10,540 nt of DNA from Arthrobacter sp. (GCA_030147325.1 JASLAA010000242.1:1-10540); one strand, 5' to 3'. Shown: positions 1 through 7,335, counted from the stretch's first letter. Notes: generated from the letters alone by a model not told the origin. Program-made: numbers and translations.

Positions 1-180
1 TGGGAGAAGATCACCGGTGAAGCACCACCGAAGAGCAAGGACGGCCTCGAGAACACCCTGCGCTCGGCCCTGGTGTTCGCCGTCATCTCGGGAGCCGTCA
101 GTACCACCATCCAGGTGCTGACGAACCGCTCCACCCAGAAGGCGATCGAGCGGTTCGCCAAGACCCGCGACCTGACCTAG
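1..180 (+). CDS. DUF4235 family membrane protein, C-terminal 59 residues (5' end outside the window)
   Basis: The reading frame is open from base 1 and ends at TAG (178-180). The visible 59 residues begin WEKITGEAPP and contain the run LENTLRSALVFAVISGAV, then IQVLTNRSTQKAIERF. A short linker, one hydrophobic segment (about residues 24-42 of the visible part) and the basic STQKAIERF tail are the usual ending of DUF4235 proteins, small actinobacterial membrane proteins of unknown function normally near 80-100 residues. About one third to one half of the protein is therefore missing on the left. A strong hairpin starts 11 bases after the stop. Family assignment rests on my recollection of the family pattern; the function is unknown. 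Confidence 0.8.
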   Translation, partial: WEKITGEAPPKSKDGLENTLRSALVFAVISGAVSTTIQVLTNRSTQKAIERFAKTRDLT

Positions 181-190
181 CACGTCGGCG

Positions 191-232
191 AACGACAGGG
201 AGGGGTGCCTGCGGGCACCCCTCCCTGTCGTT
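191..232. terminator. Bidirectional intrinsic terminator between convergent genes
   Basis: Arms 191-209 and 214-232 are perfectly complementary over 19 bp and enclose a 4-base loop (TGCG, 210-213). The stem starts with A-A and ends with T-T, so each strand has a short A/T edge; on the plus strand TTGTT follows the lower stem. It sits between the DUF4235 stop at 180 and the convergent CNNM stop at 246, the expected place for a shared terminator. There is no long U-tract, which is common in high-GC actinobacteria. Confidence 0.9.
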
Positions 233-245
233 GTTCGGGTGGTTC

Positions 246-1286
246 CTAGGAGGCGCTGGTGGCGTCCTGGACCTCACCGACGAGCTCTTCGAGGATGTCC
301 TCGAGGAACAGCATGCCGGTGGTGTTCCCTTCGGCGTCGAACACCCGGGCGATGTGGGAGCCCGTGCGACGCATGGTCGCCAGCGCATCCTCGAGGTCGC
401 TGCTGCGATAGGCGGAGGCGAGTCTGCGGATCCGCTTGCGCGGCACGGGCTGGTCGAACGCCTCCGGCGTCGAGAGATCCGTGACGTCCTTGAGGTGCAG
501 GTACCCGACGGGCTCGTCGGCGACGGTGAGGATGTACCGGGAGTAGCCGTGCGCACTGACCGTGCGCTGGATGTCCGCAGGGCTCGCGCTCTCGGGAAGG
601 TGCACGATGTCCTGGATCGGGACCTCGACATCGGCGACGGTCTTCGAGGTGAACTCGAAGGCGTTGGTCAGGGTGCCGCTGCCATCCGCGAGCAGGCCCT
701 CCCGCGTGGACTGTTGGACGATCGTCGCGACTTCGTCGAGGGTGTATGCGCTGGTCGCCTCGTCCTTCGGCTCGACCTTGAACAGGCGCAGGATCCCGTT
801 GGCGATGCCGTTGAGCGCCCAGATGACCGGTCGGACGACCTTGGAGACGAACACCAGGGGCGGTGCCAGGATCAGGGCGGCTTTGGTCGGCACGGAGAAC
901 GAGATGTTCTTCGGGACCATCTCGCCGAGGACCACGTGCAGGAAGGTCACCAGCAACAGGGCGATGATGAACGCGATCACGCCGATGGCTTCCGGCGGGA
1001 TCGGCGTCAGCGCGAGCGGGTATTCGAGCAGGTGATGGATGGCCGGTTCGGAGACGTTCAGGATGACCAGTGAACAGACGGTGATGCCGAGCTGGCTGGT
1101 CGCCAGCATGAGCGTGGCATGTTCCATCGCCCACAGGGTGGTCTTCGCGGCCTTGCTGCCCTCATCGGCCCGCGGCTCGATCTGCGACCGCCGAGCGGAG
1201 ATGACGGCGAACTCCGCGCCGACGAAGAACGCGTTGACGGCCAGGAGCACGACCAGCCAGATCAGTCCGGGCAGATACTCACTCAT
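246..1286 (-). CDS. CNNM/CBS-domain membrane protein (hemolysin/CorC-like family), short form
   Basis: A 346-residue integral membrane protein of the CNNM (formerly DUF21) family, whose better-studied members act in Mg2+ or other divalent-cation efflux and homeostasis. Residues 1-190 form the CNNM domain: hydrophobic segments at about 5-27, 60-80, 101-121 and 138-160, with the conserved GAEFA (23-27), LATSQLGIT (61-69) and VLGEMVPKN (119-127). A CBS pair follows at about 215-270 and 285-340, ending in LFLEDILEELVGE. The protein stops there and lacks the C-terminal CorC_HlyC (transporter-associated) domain of its upstream neighbour. The MTPR signature usual at the start of the first CBS domain is replaced by VEVPI. 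The ATG at 1286 lies within the end of the upstream gene (8-nt overlap) and has AAGGA 8 bases before it, so translational coupling is likely. The substrate cannot be read from sequence; the label 'hemolysin' is historical. Confidence 0.92.
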   Translation of the reverse strand: MSEYLPGLIWLVVLLAVNAFFVGAEFAVISARRSQIEPRADEGSKAAKTTLWAMEHATLMLATSQLGITVCSLVILNVSEPAIHHLLEYPLALTPIPPEAIGVIAFIIALLLVTFLHVVLGEMVPKNISFSVPTKAALILAPPLVFVSKVVRPVIWALNGIANGILRLFKVEPKDEATSAYTLDEVATIVQQSTREGLLADGSGTLTNAFEFTSKTVADVEVPIQDIVHLPESASPADIQRTVSAHGYSRYILTVADEPVGYLHLKDVTDLSTPEAFDQPVPRKRIRRLASAYRSSDLEDALATMRRTGSHIARVFDAEGNTTGMLFLEDILEELVGEVQDATSAS

Positions 1287-2664
1287 GGGTCAGGTCCTTC
1301 GTCAGCTCATCGACGGTGCGGTCGTGTCGGCTCTGGGCGTCCTGCTGGTAGTCCGCAGGATCGGTCGGGGTGAAACGGATCCGTTCGACGTGGGATCCCA
1401 CAACCCGCTCGACGCGCAGGACGCCGTCTTCCAGGTGCACCTCGTCACCGAGTTCGGGGATGCGGTCGAGTTCATCGGTCATGTAGCCGGCGAGGGTGTC
1501 GTAGTCCTCACCCTCGGGCACGTCGATCCCCGTGCGCTCCTTGAGCTCGTCGGGTCGCAGTGACGCGTCGAAGGTGATGGACTTCCCGGTCCGGACGACG
1601 CCGACATGGGCGCGGTCGTGTTCGTCCTCGAGTTCGCCCACGATCTCCTCGATCAGGTCTTCGAGGGTGACGATGCCCGCGGTGCCGCCGTGTTCGTCGG
1701 TGACGATCGCGACCTGCAGCCCCTGTCCGCGCAACAGGCCCAGGAGCGTGTCCACGCTCATGGACTCGGGCACCCGGAGTGCCTCGACCATCAACTGCTC
1801 GGCCGTGACGAGGTGCCGTGCGTCCAGCGGGACGGCGAAGGCCTGCTTGAGGTGGATGACGCCGAGGATGTCGTCGTTGTCCTGGCCGATCACGGGGAAC
1901 CTCGAGTAGCCGGTTGCCACAGCTGTCGAGACGATCTCCGCCGCCGTGTCCGTGCTCCTGACGGAGGTCATGCGCACGCGGGGGGTCATGACGTCGTCGG
2001 CCGTGTGGTCGGAGAACAGCAGTGTGCGGTGCAGGAGTTCCGCGTGGTCCTGGTCCAGGGATCCTTCCATGGCCGACCGGCGGACCAGGGAGCTGAGTTC
2101 CTCGGCGCTACGGGCGCCGGAGAGTTCCTCCTTCGGTTCGATACCGAAGGAACGGATGATCCTGTTCGCGGTGTTGTTGAACAGCAGGATGACGGGTTTG
2201 AGGACCGTGGTGAATAGGGACTGGAAGGGGACGACGAACTTGGCGGTCTGCCGGGGCAGCGCCAGGGCGAAGTTCTTCGGTACCAGCTCCCCGATGACCA
2301 TCGAGAAGATCGTGGCCAGGAGGATGCCGACGACGGCGCCGATCCCCGGCACGATCCCCTCCGGGACGCCGACATCGAGGAGGGGTCCGCGGAGCAGGGA
2401 GCTGATGGCCGGCTCGAACGTGTACCCGGTGAGCAGGGTCGTCAGGGTTATGCCCAGTTGGGCGCTGGACAGGTGTGTCGAGGTGATCTTCAGCGCTTTG
2501 ATCGTGGGCTTCAGGCCCTTCTCACCGCGCGCATCCCGGGCTTCGAGCTCTCCGCGGTCCAGGTTCACGAGGGCGAACTCGGAGGCCACGAACATGCCGG
2601 TGCCGACGGTGAGGATCAGGCCGATGCCGATCATGACCAGTTCGTACAAGGTGCCGCCCCCCAT
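1279..2664 (-). CDS. CNNM/CBS/CorC_HlyC-domain membrane protein (hemolysin family), full-length form
   Basis: A 461-residue paralogue of the following gene with the complete family architecture. It has a CNNM transmembrane domain (about 1-195; motifs VASEFALV 26-33, SSAQLGIT 66-73, VIGELVPKN 123-131), a CBS pair (about 220-280, opening with VMTPRVRM, and 285-345 with EHGGTAGIVTLEDLIEEIVGE split around 324-344), then a CorC_HlyC domain (about 358-435, with the GEDYDTLAGY stretch) and an acidic/basic tail. Family members are linked to divalent-cation, mainly Mg2+, homeostasis at the cytoplasmic membrane. It is the first gene of a two-gene unit whose frames overlap by 8 nt. The start is uncertain: ATG 2664 has GAGG directly abutting it, a TTG at 2649 lies 7 bases after GGGGGG, and another ATG is at 2634. 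All three precede the first membrane segment, so the function call is unaffected. Confidence 0.92.
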   Translation of the reverse strand: MGGGTLYELVMIGIGLILTVGTGMFVASEFALVNLDRGELEARDARGEKGLKPTIKALKITSTHLSSAQLGITLTTLLTGYTFEPAISSLLRGPLLDVGVPEGIVPGIGAVVGILLATIFSMVIGELVPKNFALALPRQTAKFVVPFQSLFTTVLKPVILLFNNTANRIIRSFGIEPKEELSGARSAEELSSLVRRSAMEGSLDQDHAELLHRTLLFSDHTADDVMTPRVRMTSVRSTDTAAEIVSTAVATGYSRFPVIGQDNDDILGVIHLKQAFAVPLDARHLVTAEQLMVEALRVPESMSVDTLLGLLRGQGLQVAIVTDEHGGTAGIVTLEDLIEEIVGELEDEHDRAHVGVVRTGKSITFDASLRPDELKERTGIDVPEGEDYDTLAGYMTDELDRIPELGDEVHLEDGVLRVERVVGSHVERIRFTPTDPADYQQDAQSRHDRTVDELTKDLTHE

Positions 2665-2892
2665 CCTCGATCGGCCGACGGTGCGGCGGTCAGGCGGGTG
2701 GGGGGCATGGGTCTATGCGTTGGGGGGTCGTCCATAATGCACCCGAGTCTAACGAACAGCGAGCAGCTGATCACGGCTGCTCGGGCCACCAGCCTTACGC
2801 CCACAGCTCAACCCGCCCTCGGACAGGCCGGCAGATCCACGCGCCGGGCCCGCGCGTGCCCGGACGGCGAGGATCAGGGTGGGGTATGCCGG
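2665..2892. other. Gene-free 228-bp spacer between two same-strand genes
   Basis: No convincing reading frame or RNA gene was seen here. It should contain the 3' end of the FUSC transcript and the promoter of the CNNM pair. Two inverted repeats stand out: CCGGGC/GCCCGG (2844-2849 and 2858-2863, 8-base loop), 30 bases past the FUSC stop, and CGAGCAGC/GCTGCTCG (2760-2767 and 2776-2783, 8-base loop). A minus-strand TAGACT (2751-2746) is a possible -10 element, but no acceptable -35 partner was found. Confidence 0.5.
2760..2783 (-). terminator. Candidate hairpin terminator or operator downstream of the FUSC gene
   Basis: Perfect 8-bp arms (2760-2767, 2776-2783) enclose an 8-base loop that itself contains TGATCA. 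Read on the minus strand the stem is followed by CTGTTCGTT, a weak T-rich tail, about 110 bases after the FUSC stop. It could equally be a protein-binding palindrome upstream of the CNNM pair. Confidence 0.35.
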
Positions 2893-4020
2893 TCAGTCCG
2901 CGTCGTCCGTGGTCAACTCCGGCGCGACCGCCTGCACGATGCGATACAGGCTCATGGCGATCGCTGCGGCGGCACCGAAGGGTATCTCCCGGGAGGACGA
3001 ATCGTACGCCGCAGTGGACAGGACCTGCAGCGCATCCTCCGCCGTCGGGAGTGTCTCGGCGTCGTTCTCGCCCACCGTCCACAGGTCGAGCACGTTCCCC
3101 ACGGTGGTGAAGGCCTCCCGCAGGGGCTGTCGGAGCGTCTCCGGCAGCGGGTGCTCCCGTTGGGTCCCGTGCAGCGCATCCTGCAGCAGGTTGGTGATGT
3201 TCAGGGTGTGGGACGCGACCACCTCGAGGACTTCGACATGCCGGTAGTCACGCTCCAGGTCGCGCGGATGCAGGCGCCGGCGGACGTTGCCCTTGCCGCT
3301 CTCCTGGGCGTAGTGCAGCGCCTCCCGCGCGTTGCGCGCCGAAGCAGCCAGGTCCGCCCTCCGCTGCGCCCAGCGCGGGTCATCGGCGGCCCAATCCTCC
3401 TCGAGCGCCTCACCCATCTCCTGCAACTGGCGGGCGGCCGTCCGCCGGAGCCGGCTCATCTGGCCCACGGCGTCGTTGATGTTCAGTGGCGGCAGGATCA
3501 ACGCACTGACCGCCAGCCCCACGCCGACCCCCACCACGGTCTGGACGAGGTAGGCGAACGAGTAGCCGAGATTGTCGTTCCCGATGACCAGGACGAACAA
3601 GCCGGCGGATGCGATGCCCGATCCACCGCCCGCCGTCCGTTTCAGGGCACCCGCGAGGAGGACTCCCATGCCCACGACGAACGCGATCGTCAACCAGTCC
3701 GGATCCCCGGCCCAGACGGCGACAAACGCGAGGACGATGCCGATCGTGAGCCCGGCGACGGTCTGCAGGCCCGCTTTCAGCGTTCCCGCGACCGTCGGGT
3801 ACATGGCGAGCAGTGCTCCCAGCGGGGCGTAGTACGGGTACTGCGATGCCTCCCCGGGAATGGCGAGCGCGATGCTCCAGGCGAGCGCCGAGGCCACCGC
3901 GGCCTTGCCTGCGAGGAGGAGGTGGGGATGGACGACGGCGGCCCGCAGGCGTTCCCTCAGGTCGTCGTCGAAGCGTGCGGCGAGCACGTCCCTGCCTGTC
4001 CTCCGTCGCTTCCGAGCCAT
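2893..4020 (-). CDS. FUSC / aromatic acid exporter-like membrane protein
   Basis: A 375-residue membrane protein. An N-terminal basic stretch (MARKRRRTGR) leads into about six hydrophobic segments (roughly 34-54, 61-77, 86-104, 108-124, 134-147 and 153-176). These include SQYPYYAPLGALLAMYPTVA (59-78) and the following AGLQTVAGLTIGIVLA, which are typical of the FUSC/ArAE core. The C-terminal half (about 180-375) is hydrophilic and largely helical, as expected for the cytoplasmic domain of this class. Members with characterised roles export aromatic acids or are fusaric-acid-resistance-type pumps; the substrate here is unknown. It is shorter than the 600-700-residue two-module members, so it would work as an oligomer of single modules (inference). 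A GTG at 4044 would add eight residues (reading MQGWDTAG); ATG 4020 was preferred because the basic N-terminus begins there, but neither has a strong ribosome site. It diverges from the oxidoreductase starting at 4095. Confidence 0.85.
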   Translation of the reverse strand: MARKRRRTGRDVLAARFDDDLRERLRAAVVHPHLLLAGKAAVASALAWSIALAIPGEASQYPYYAPLGALLAMYPTVAGTLKAGLQTVAGLTIGIVLAFVAVWAGDPDWLTIAFVVGMGVLLAGALKRTAGGGSGIASAGLFVLVIGNDNLGYSFAYLVQTVVGVGVGLAVSALILPPLNINDAVGQMSRLRRTAARQLQEMGEALEEDWAADDPRWAQRRADLAASARNAREALHYAQESGKGNVRRRLHPRDLERDYRHVEVLEVVASHTLNITNLLQDALHGTQREHPLPETLRQPLREAFTTVGNVLDLWTVGENDAETLPTAEDALQVLSTAAYDSSSREIPFGAAAAIAMSLYRIVQAVAPELTTDDAD

Positions 4021-4094
4021 CCCCGCAGTATCCCATCCCTGCACCCCGCGCTCGGGCCGGGCGTGCCGGGCGACGGTCGTGAGAGGCTGCAGTC

Positions 4095-5327
4095 ATGGAT
4101 ACCTCGTCCCGCGACCACGATCTCGTCCTCTTCGGAGCGACGGGCTTCGTCGGCACGCTCATCGCCGCCCACCTCGCGACGCATGCGCCTGCCGGTCTGC
4201 GCGTCGGGCTGGCCGGGCGGTCGAGAGCCAGGCTCGAGGCCGTGCGGGCAGGGCTGCCCGTCGCTGCGCGTGAGTGGGCCCTCATCGAGGCGGACTCCTC
4301 GGACGCGGCCTCCCTCTCCGAGCTGGCCGCCGGCACGAAGGTACTCTTCACCACCGTCGGGCCGTACGCGCAGTACGGGCTGCCCGTCGTCGAAGCCTGC
4401 GCTCGCGCCGGCACCCACTACGCCGACCTGACCGGCGAGGTGTCCTTCGTCCGCGAGGCGATCGACCGGTTCGACGCCCTGGCCACCGCGAACGGCGCCC
4501 GGATCGTGCATTCGTGCGGTTACGACTCCGTGCCGTCCGATCTTGCCGTACTGCTGCTCCACCAGGCCGCGGAGGCCGACGACGCCGGCGGTCTTGCCGG
4601 GGTGCAGCTCGTGGCGTCCTTCAAGGGCGGCATCAGCGGAGGAACCTTCGCCTCGATGCGCGGTCAGCTCGACGGGATGCGGTCGGATCCGCGCCTGCGC
4701 TCGCTCGCGGGGGATCCCTTCGCCCTGAGCCCTGATCGCACGCGGGAACCCGCTACGCCGCAGCCACCGGACGTCGGGCGCCCTCGCCGCTCGGATGACG
4801 GAACATGGACGGCGCCCTTCATCATGGCGTCGGCCAACACCCGGCTGGTACGGCGCAGCAACGCCCTGCAGGGCTGGGCCTACGGCCGTTCCCTCGCCTA
4901 CGGCGAAGTGATGGGAGTGGGGCGAGGACCGGCCGGCGCCGTCCTCGCCGGCGCCGTGACGCTCGGACTCGGAGCAGGGATGGGCGCCATGGCGCTCCCC
5001 CCTGCGCGAAAAATCCTGGACCGCCTGCTACCGGCGCCGGGTACGGGCCCCAGCCCGAGTGTGCAGCGCAAGGGCTGGTTCCGTTCCGAGGTGACTGCAC
5101 GCGCGGAGGGCGGGCGCCGCTACCGGGCGATCGTCGCCGGCCCCGGTGACCCCGGCTACGCCGCCACCGCTGTGATGGCCGGCGAGAGCGCGCTCGCCCT
5201 TGCACTCGACGGCGACCGGCTGCCGCCCGCAGCCGGGTCCCTGACACCCGCTACGGCACTCGGTGACGTCCTGGTGCAGCGACTCCGGGCGGCAGGCCAC
5301 ACCTACGAGGTCACCAGGATCAGCTGA
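4095..5327 (+). CDS. Saccharopine dehydrogenase-like NAD(P)-binding oxidoreductase (trans-acting enoyl reductase family)
   Basis: A 410-residue soluble protein with an N-terminal Rossmann fold: LVLFGATGFVG (10-20) is the dinucleotide-binding loop and AGRS (40-43) follows the second strand. Then come TTVGPYAQYG (86-95), YADLTGE (109-115) and SCGYDSVPSDL (140-150), the recognisable signature set of the saccharopine-dehydrogenase-like proteins that include mycobacterial trans-acting enoyl reductases. A glycine/alanine-rich, partly hydrophobic stretch lies at about residues 275-300. In mycobacteria some relatives reduce polyketide-derived lipids; no polyketide or lipid gene is adjacent here, so the substrate is unknown and a true lysine-pathway role is unlikely. 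The ATG is supported by GAGAGG (4081-4086) 8 bases upstream. Its leader is shared with the divergent FUSC gene, and it converges on the alcohol-dehydrogenase-like gene ending at 5433. Confidence 0.88.
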   Translation: MDTSSRDHDLVLFGATGFVGTLIAAHLATHAPAGLRVGLAGRSRARLEAVRAGLPVAAREWALIEADSSDAASLSELAAGTKVLFTTVGPYAQYGLPVVEACARAGTHYADLTGEVSFVREAIDRFDALATANGARIVHSCGYDSVPSDLAVLLLHQAAEADDAGGLAGVQLVASFKGGISGGTFASMRGQLDGMRSDPRLRSLAGDPFALSPDRTREPATPQPPDVGRPRRSDDGTWTAPFIMASANTRLVRRSNALQGWAYGRSLAYGEVMGVGRGPAGAVLAGAVTLGLGAGMGAMALPPARKILDRLLPAPGTGPSPSVQRKGWFRSEVTARAEGGRRYRAIVAGPGDPGYAATAVMAGESALALALDGDRLPPAAGSLTPATALGDVLVQRLRAAGHTYEVTRIS

Positions 5328-5344
5328 ACCCTGCACGGGGTCCA

Positions 5345-5372
5345 CGGTGGCCGTGACGATCCAAGGCCACCG
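5345..5372. terminator. Candidate hairpin terminator between convergent genes
   Basis: Arms CGGTGGCC (5345-5352) and GGCCACCG (5365-5372) pair over 8 bp around a 12-base loop, and the stem can extend by two C-G pairs after one mismatch. It begins 18 bases after the oxidoreductase stop and lies in the spacer between convergent genes. There is no T-tract, so this is a weaker case than the hairpin near position 200. Confidence 0.5.
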
Positions 5373-5432
5373 CGGACTCCGCGGACTCGCCGCGTATCGC
5401 GCATGCGGGGCGGCGTGCCTGCCCGGCGGGCG

Positions 5433-6362
5433 CTAGAAAGTCAGCACCAACCGCCCACGGACTCCGCCTGCCTCCATGCGTCGATGGGCTTCGGGGGCGT
5501 CCTCGGCAGGCAGGATGTCTGCCACGCGGGGGGTGAGCACCCCGTCCTCGACCGCCTGGCGCAACGCGTCGAGCTTGGTCTGCGAGTGGTACTCGTCGAA
5601 TACCCAGACGGCTTCGAAGCGGATGCTGCGCGTCGGTTCGCCTTTCCAGCCTCGGACGGAGATGAACACCCCGGCGTCCCTGAGCGCCGGTACCACCTCG
5701 TCATGCAGGAGCGCGGTGTCGGCGACGGCGTCGACCCCGTCAGGGAAGATCTCCCTGATCCGGCCGGCGAGGTCCTCGCCCCGATCGAGGACGTGGTCCG
5801 CGCCCAGTCCCTGCACCAGCTCTCGGTCCTTCGGTGCCGCGTCCGCGATGACCGTCAGGCCCTGCTGCTTGGCGAGCTGGATCGTGTAGTTGCCGAGAGT
5901 CCCGGCGGCACCGGTGACCGCGATGACCTGACCCGGCCGGAGCGCGGCCAGTTCGAGGATCTGCACGGCGGTGAGGCCGTTCATCGGGATGGTGGCGGCT
6001 TCCTCGAGCGTGCTGCCCTCCGGGATGCGCGCGATCGAGTCGTCGGGCGCTACGAGGTATTCGGCATACGCCCCGCGGTGCTGCCCCAGCGGCAGGGCGA
6101 TGGCCATCACCTCCGCCCCGACCTCCCACGTACTGCCGGGCCCGACCTCGTCGATGACGCCGGCTGCGTCCATGCCGGGCAGGTAGGGCGCCTCGGACTG
6201 GCTCATGTCGTAGGAACCCGTGCGGACATTGGCATCGGTCGGGCTGACGGCGAATGCCCTGACCCGGATCCGGACCTCGTGACCCCCGGGATGCGGGTCG
6301 GCGAGGTGCTGGACGGTCAGGGCCTCAGGACCGCCGAATTCGGTGACTCCGATTGCTTTCAT
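5433..6362 (-). CDS. NAD(P)-dependent zinc-free alcohol dehydrogenase, quinone oxidoreductase type
   Basis: A 309-residue cytosolic medium-chain dehydrogenase/reductase. Residues 27-110 form the GroES-like ADH_N domain (HEVRIRVRAFAVSPTDANVR; YLPGMDAAGVIDEVGPG split at 60-76). Residues 120-250 form the Rossmann domain with VTGAAGTLGNYTIQLAK (149-165), the AxxGxxG nucleotide-binding variant of quinone oxidoreductases. The C-terminal end GRLVLTF is typical of the family. The cysteine/histidine ligands of the zinc-dependent branch are absent, so it should be a zinc-independent NADPH-dependent reductase of quinones or activated alkenes; the exact substrate is not predictable. The start ATG 6362 has GGAG 10 bases upstream, and MKAIGVTEFGGPEAL is the usual N-terminus. 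Transcription would read away from a perfect interrupted palindrome 35-56 bases upstream of the start. It is monocistronic by layout. Confidence 0.92.
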   Translation of the reverse strand: MKAIGVTEFGGPEALTVQHLADPHPGGHEVRIRVRAFAVSPTDANVRTGSYDMSQSEAPYLPGMDAAGVIDEVGPGSTWEVGAEVMAIALPLGQHRGAYAEYLVAPDDSIARIPEGSTLEEAATIPMNGLTAVQILELAALRPGQVIAVTGAAGTLGNYTIQLAKQQGLTVIADAAPKDRELVQGLGADHVLDRGEDLAGRIREIFPDGVDAVADTALLHDEVVPALRDAGVFISVRGWKGEPTRSIRFEAVWVFDEYHSQTKLDALRQAVEDGVLTPRVADILPAEDAPEAHRRMEAGGVRGRLVLTF

Positions 6363-6396
6363 TGCGGATCAACTCCAATGTCTCGTGCTCGGTGCT

Positions 6397-6418
6397 GCCG
6401 GAACCGTCCGGTTCCGGC
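6397..6418. promoter_or_regulatory. Perfect interrupted palindrome, candidate operator of the quinone-oxidoreductase-type gene
   Basis: Arms GCCGGAACC (6397-6405) and GGTTCCGGC (6410-6418) are exact reverse complements around GTCC. The element lies 35-56 bases upstream of the minus-strand start at 6362, where a repressor site would overlap the promoter. The form suits a dimeric regulator such as TetR or MarR, but no regulator gene is adjacent. It could instead fold as a 9-bp RNA hairpin. What is seen is the symmetry; the binding role is inferred. Confidence 0.5.
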
Positions 6419-6651
6419 GGTTGCGGACCGGGGTGGCGCCGTGCGGTGCCGTCGCCAAGGGATCGATCCCTGCCCGACGGCGTGCACGTGGTCCACGGCC
6501 CGCGGGCTTCGCGCCCGCCGGTGGTACAACACCCGATCGGCGCGGGGGATTCCATCCGCGGGAGGGTCAGCGGGGCCACCGGCATCGTCTTCTGCTCACC
6601 TGCGCCGCGACCGGCTGCTGCTCCGGCCGTCCGGGTGGGCCTGAACCGCCG
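6419..6651. other. Gene-free, hairpin-rich spacer
   Basis: No credible coding frame was found; the frames crossing it are arginine/proline-rich compositional artefacts. It holds a two-part hairpin with outer arms GCCGTCG/CGACGGC (6448-6454, 6475-6481) around a 14-base self-complementary core (6458-6471). It also has CGTGG-T-CCACG (6487-6497), GCGGGC/GCCCGC with loop TTCGC (6502-6507, 6513-6518) and CGCGG/CCGCG (6541-6545, 6556-6560). Some of these may end the VKOR operon transcript, which enters from the right on the minus strand. No tRNA could be folded. Confidence 0.45.
6448..6481. repeat. Nested inverted repeat (two-part hairpin)
   Basis: The outer 7-bp arms (6448-6454, 6475-6481) enclose AGGGATCGATCCCT (6458-6471), a fully self-complementary 14-mer. 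Three unpaired bases on each side form a symmetric internal loop. Either a terminator for the minus-strand operon ending at 6652 or a protein-binding site is possible; no T-tract follows on either strand. Confidence 0.4.
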
Positions 6652-7314
6652 TCAGGCCGTGAAGACGTGCAGGAACCGGAAGAACACCGAGGCGCCGGCG
6701 GCGATGTACGCGACGGCGACCACGGGCCCCACCCAGGCCGAGATCCAGCGGGTGACCGGGGCGGGAGCGGGGATCACGCCGTGGACGAGGTTGCGGACCG
6801 TCGTGAGGATGAACAGCGGGATCATCGCCGCCCAGACGACCATGCAGTACAGGCACAGGAGGTAGATCTCGAACAGGGCCTGGCTCCACAGCCAGGCGGC
6901 GAAGGCGGCACCCAGTGTCACCCCCGCCTGCAGGCCCACCCAGTACCACCCCTCGAACCGTGCACCGGCAAGCAGTGCGGCGCCGGTGGTGATGACGACC
7001 GTGAACCCGACGAGTCCGATGAAGGGATTGGGGAAGCCGAACAGTTCGGATTGCCAGGTCTGCATGACCTGTCCGCATGACACCCAGGGGTTGAGGTCGC
7101 AGCTCGTCACGTGGCTCGGATTCCGCAGGAGCTCGAGCTTCTCCAGGATGAGGATCGCAGCAGCAGCCCACCCGGTCACTCCTGCGACCAGCAGCAGGAT
7201 CCCGAAAGGAACCCGACGCGCGAAGGCGGGCAGCCCATCCCCGGAGAAGGCGGAGCCGGGCGTCGGTTCCGTGATCGAGGAGTCAGGTGCAGGGTCGGTC
7301 ATGGTGCGGATCAT
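6652..7314 (-). CDS. Vitamin K epoxide reductase (VKOR) family membrane protein
   Basis: A 220-residue integral membrane thiol oxidoreductase. Bacterial VKORs re-oxidise DsbA-type proteins outside the membrane and pass electrons to quinone, replacing DsbB in actinobacteria. Hydrophobic segments lie at about 36-58, 98-118, 125-145, 148-172 and 190-212. The two cysteine pairs are intact: C72 and C80 in the extracytoplasmic loop (TSCDLNPWVSCGQVMQTW) and the CLYC active-site motif at 154-157 beside the quinone-binding segment. About 35 polar residues (DPAPDSSITEPTPG) precede the first helix. The gene starts 21 bases after the stop of the DsbA-like gene, so the two are almost certainly co-transcribed and a redox pair. 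ATG 7314 was used, with AGGA close upstream; an in-frame ATG at 7302 is possible. Confidence 0.93.
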   Translation of the reverse strand: MIRTMTDPAPDSSITEPTPGSAFSGDGLPAFARRVPFGILLLVAGVTGWAAAAILILEKLELLRNPSHVTSCDLNPWVSCGQVMQTWQSELFGFPNPFIGLVGFTVVITTGAALLAGARFEGWYWVGLQAGVTLGAAFAAWLWSQALFEIYLLCLYCMVVWAAMIPLFILTTVRNLVHGVIPAPAPVTRWISAWVGPVVAVAYIAAGASVFFRFLHVFTA

Positions 7315-7335
7315 CCGTCCTGGTCGTGATGCGGG

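Noticed and set aside
231..1073. Long plus-strand frame (280 codons) antisense to the short CNNM gene
   Set aside because: It reads as Asp/Gly/Arg/Val-rich sequence with no domain and lies opposite a clearly recognisable gene; GC-rich third positions cause such frames. It would also start inside the terminator hairpin.
2665..2760. Mg2+-sensing riboswitch (M-box) upstream of the CNNM pair
   Set aside because: Function made this worth looking for, but the leader is short and no M-box-like conserved stems were recognised.
2458..4431. Very long plus-strand frame (657 codons)
   Set aside because: It runs antisense to the CNNM and FUSC genes and out of frame through the oxidoreductase gene; composition is arginine/proline-rich and no family is recognisable.
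6421..6560. Possible tRNA in the hairpin-rich spacer
   Set aside because: No cloverleaf, anticodon arm or TTCGANN-type T loop in the right geometry could be found; the stems are simple inverted repeats.
6325..6585. Minus-strand 86-codon frame upstream of the quinone-oxidoreductase-type gene
   Set aside because: It overlaps that gene's start in another frame, crosses the palindromes and has no recognisable content.
5403..6644. Plus-strand frame of 413 codons
   Set aside because: It mirrors the codons of the quinone-oxidoreductase-type gene on the other strand and continues into the hairpin-rich spacer without any domain.
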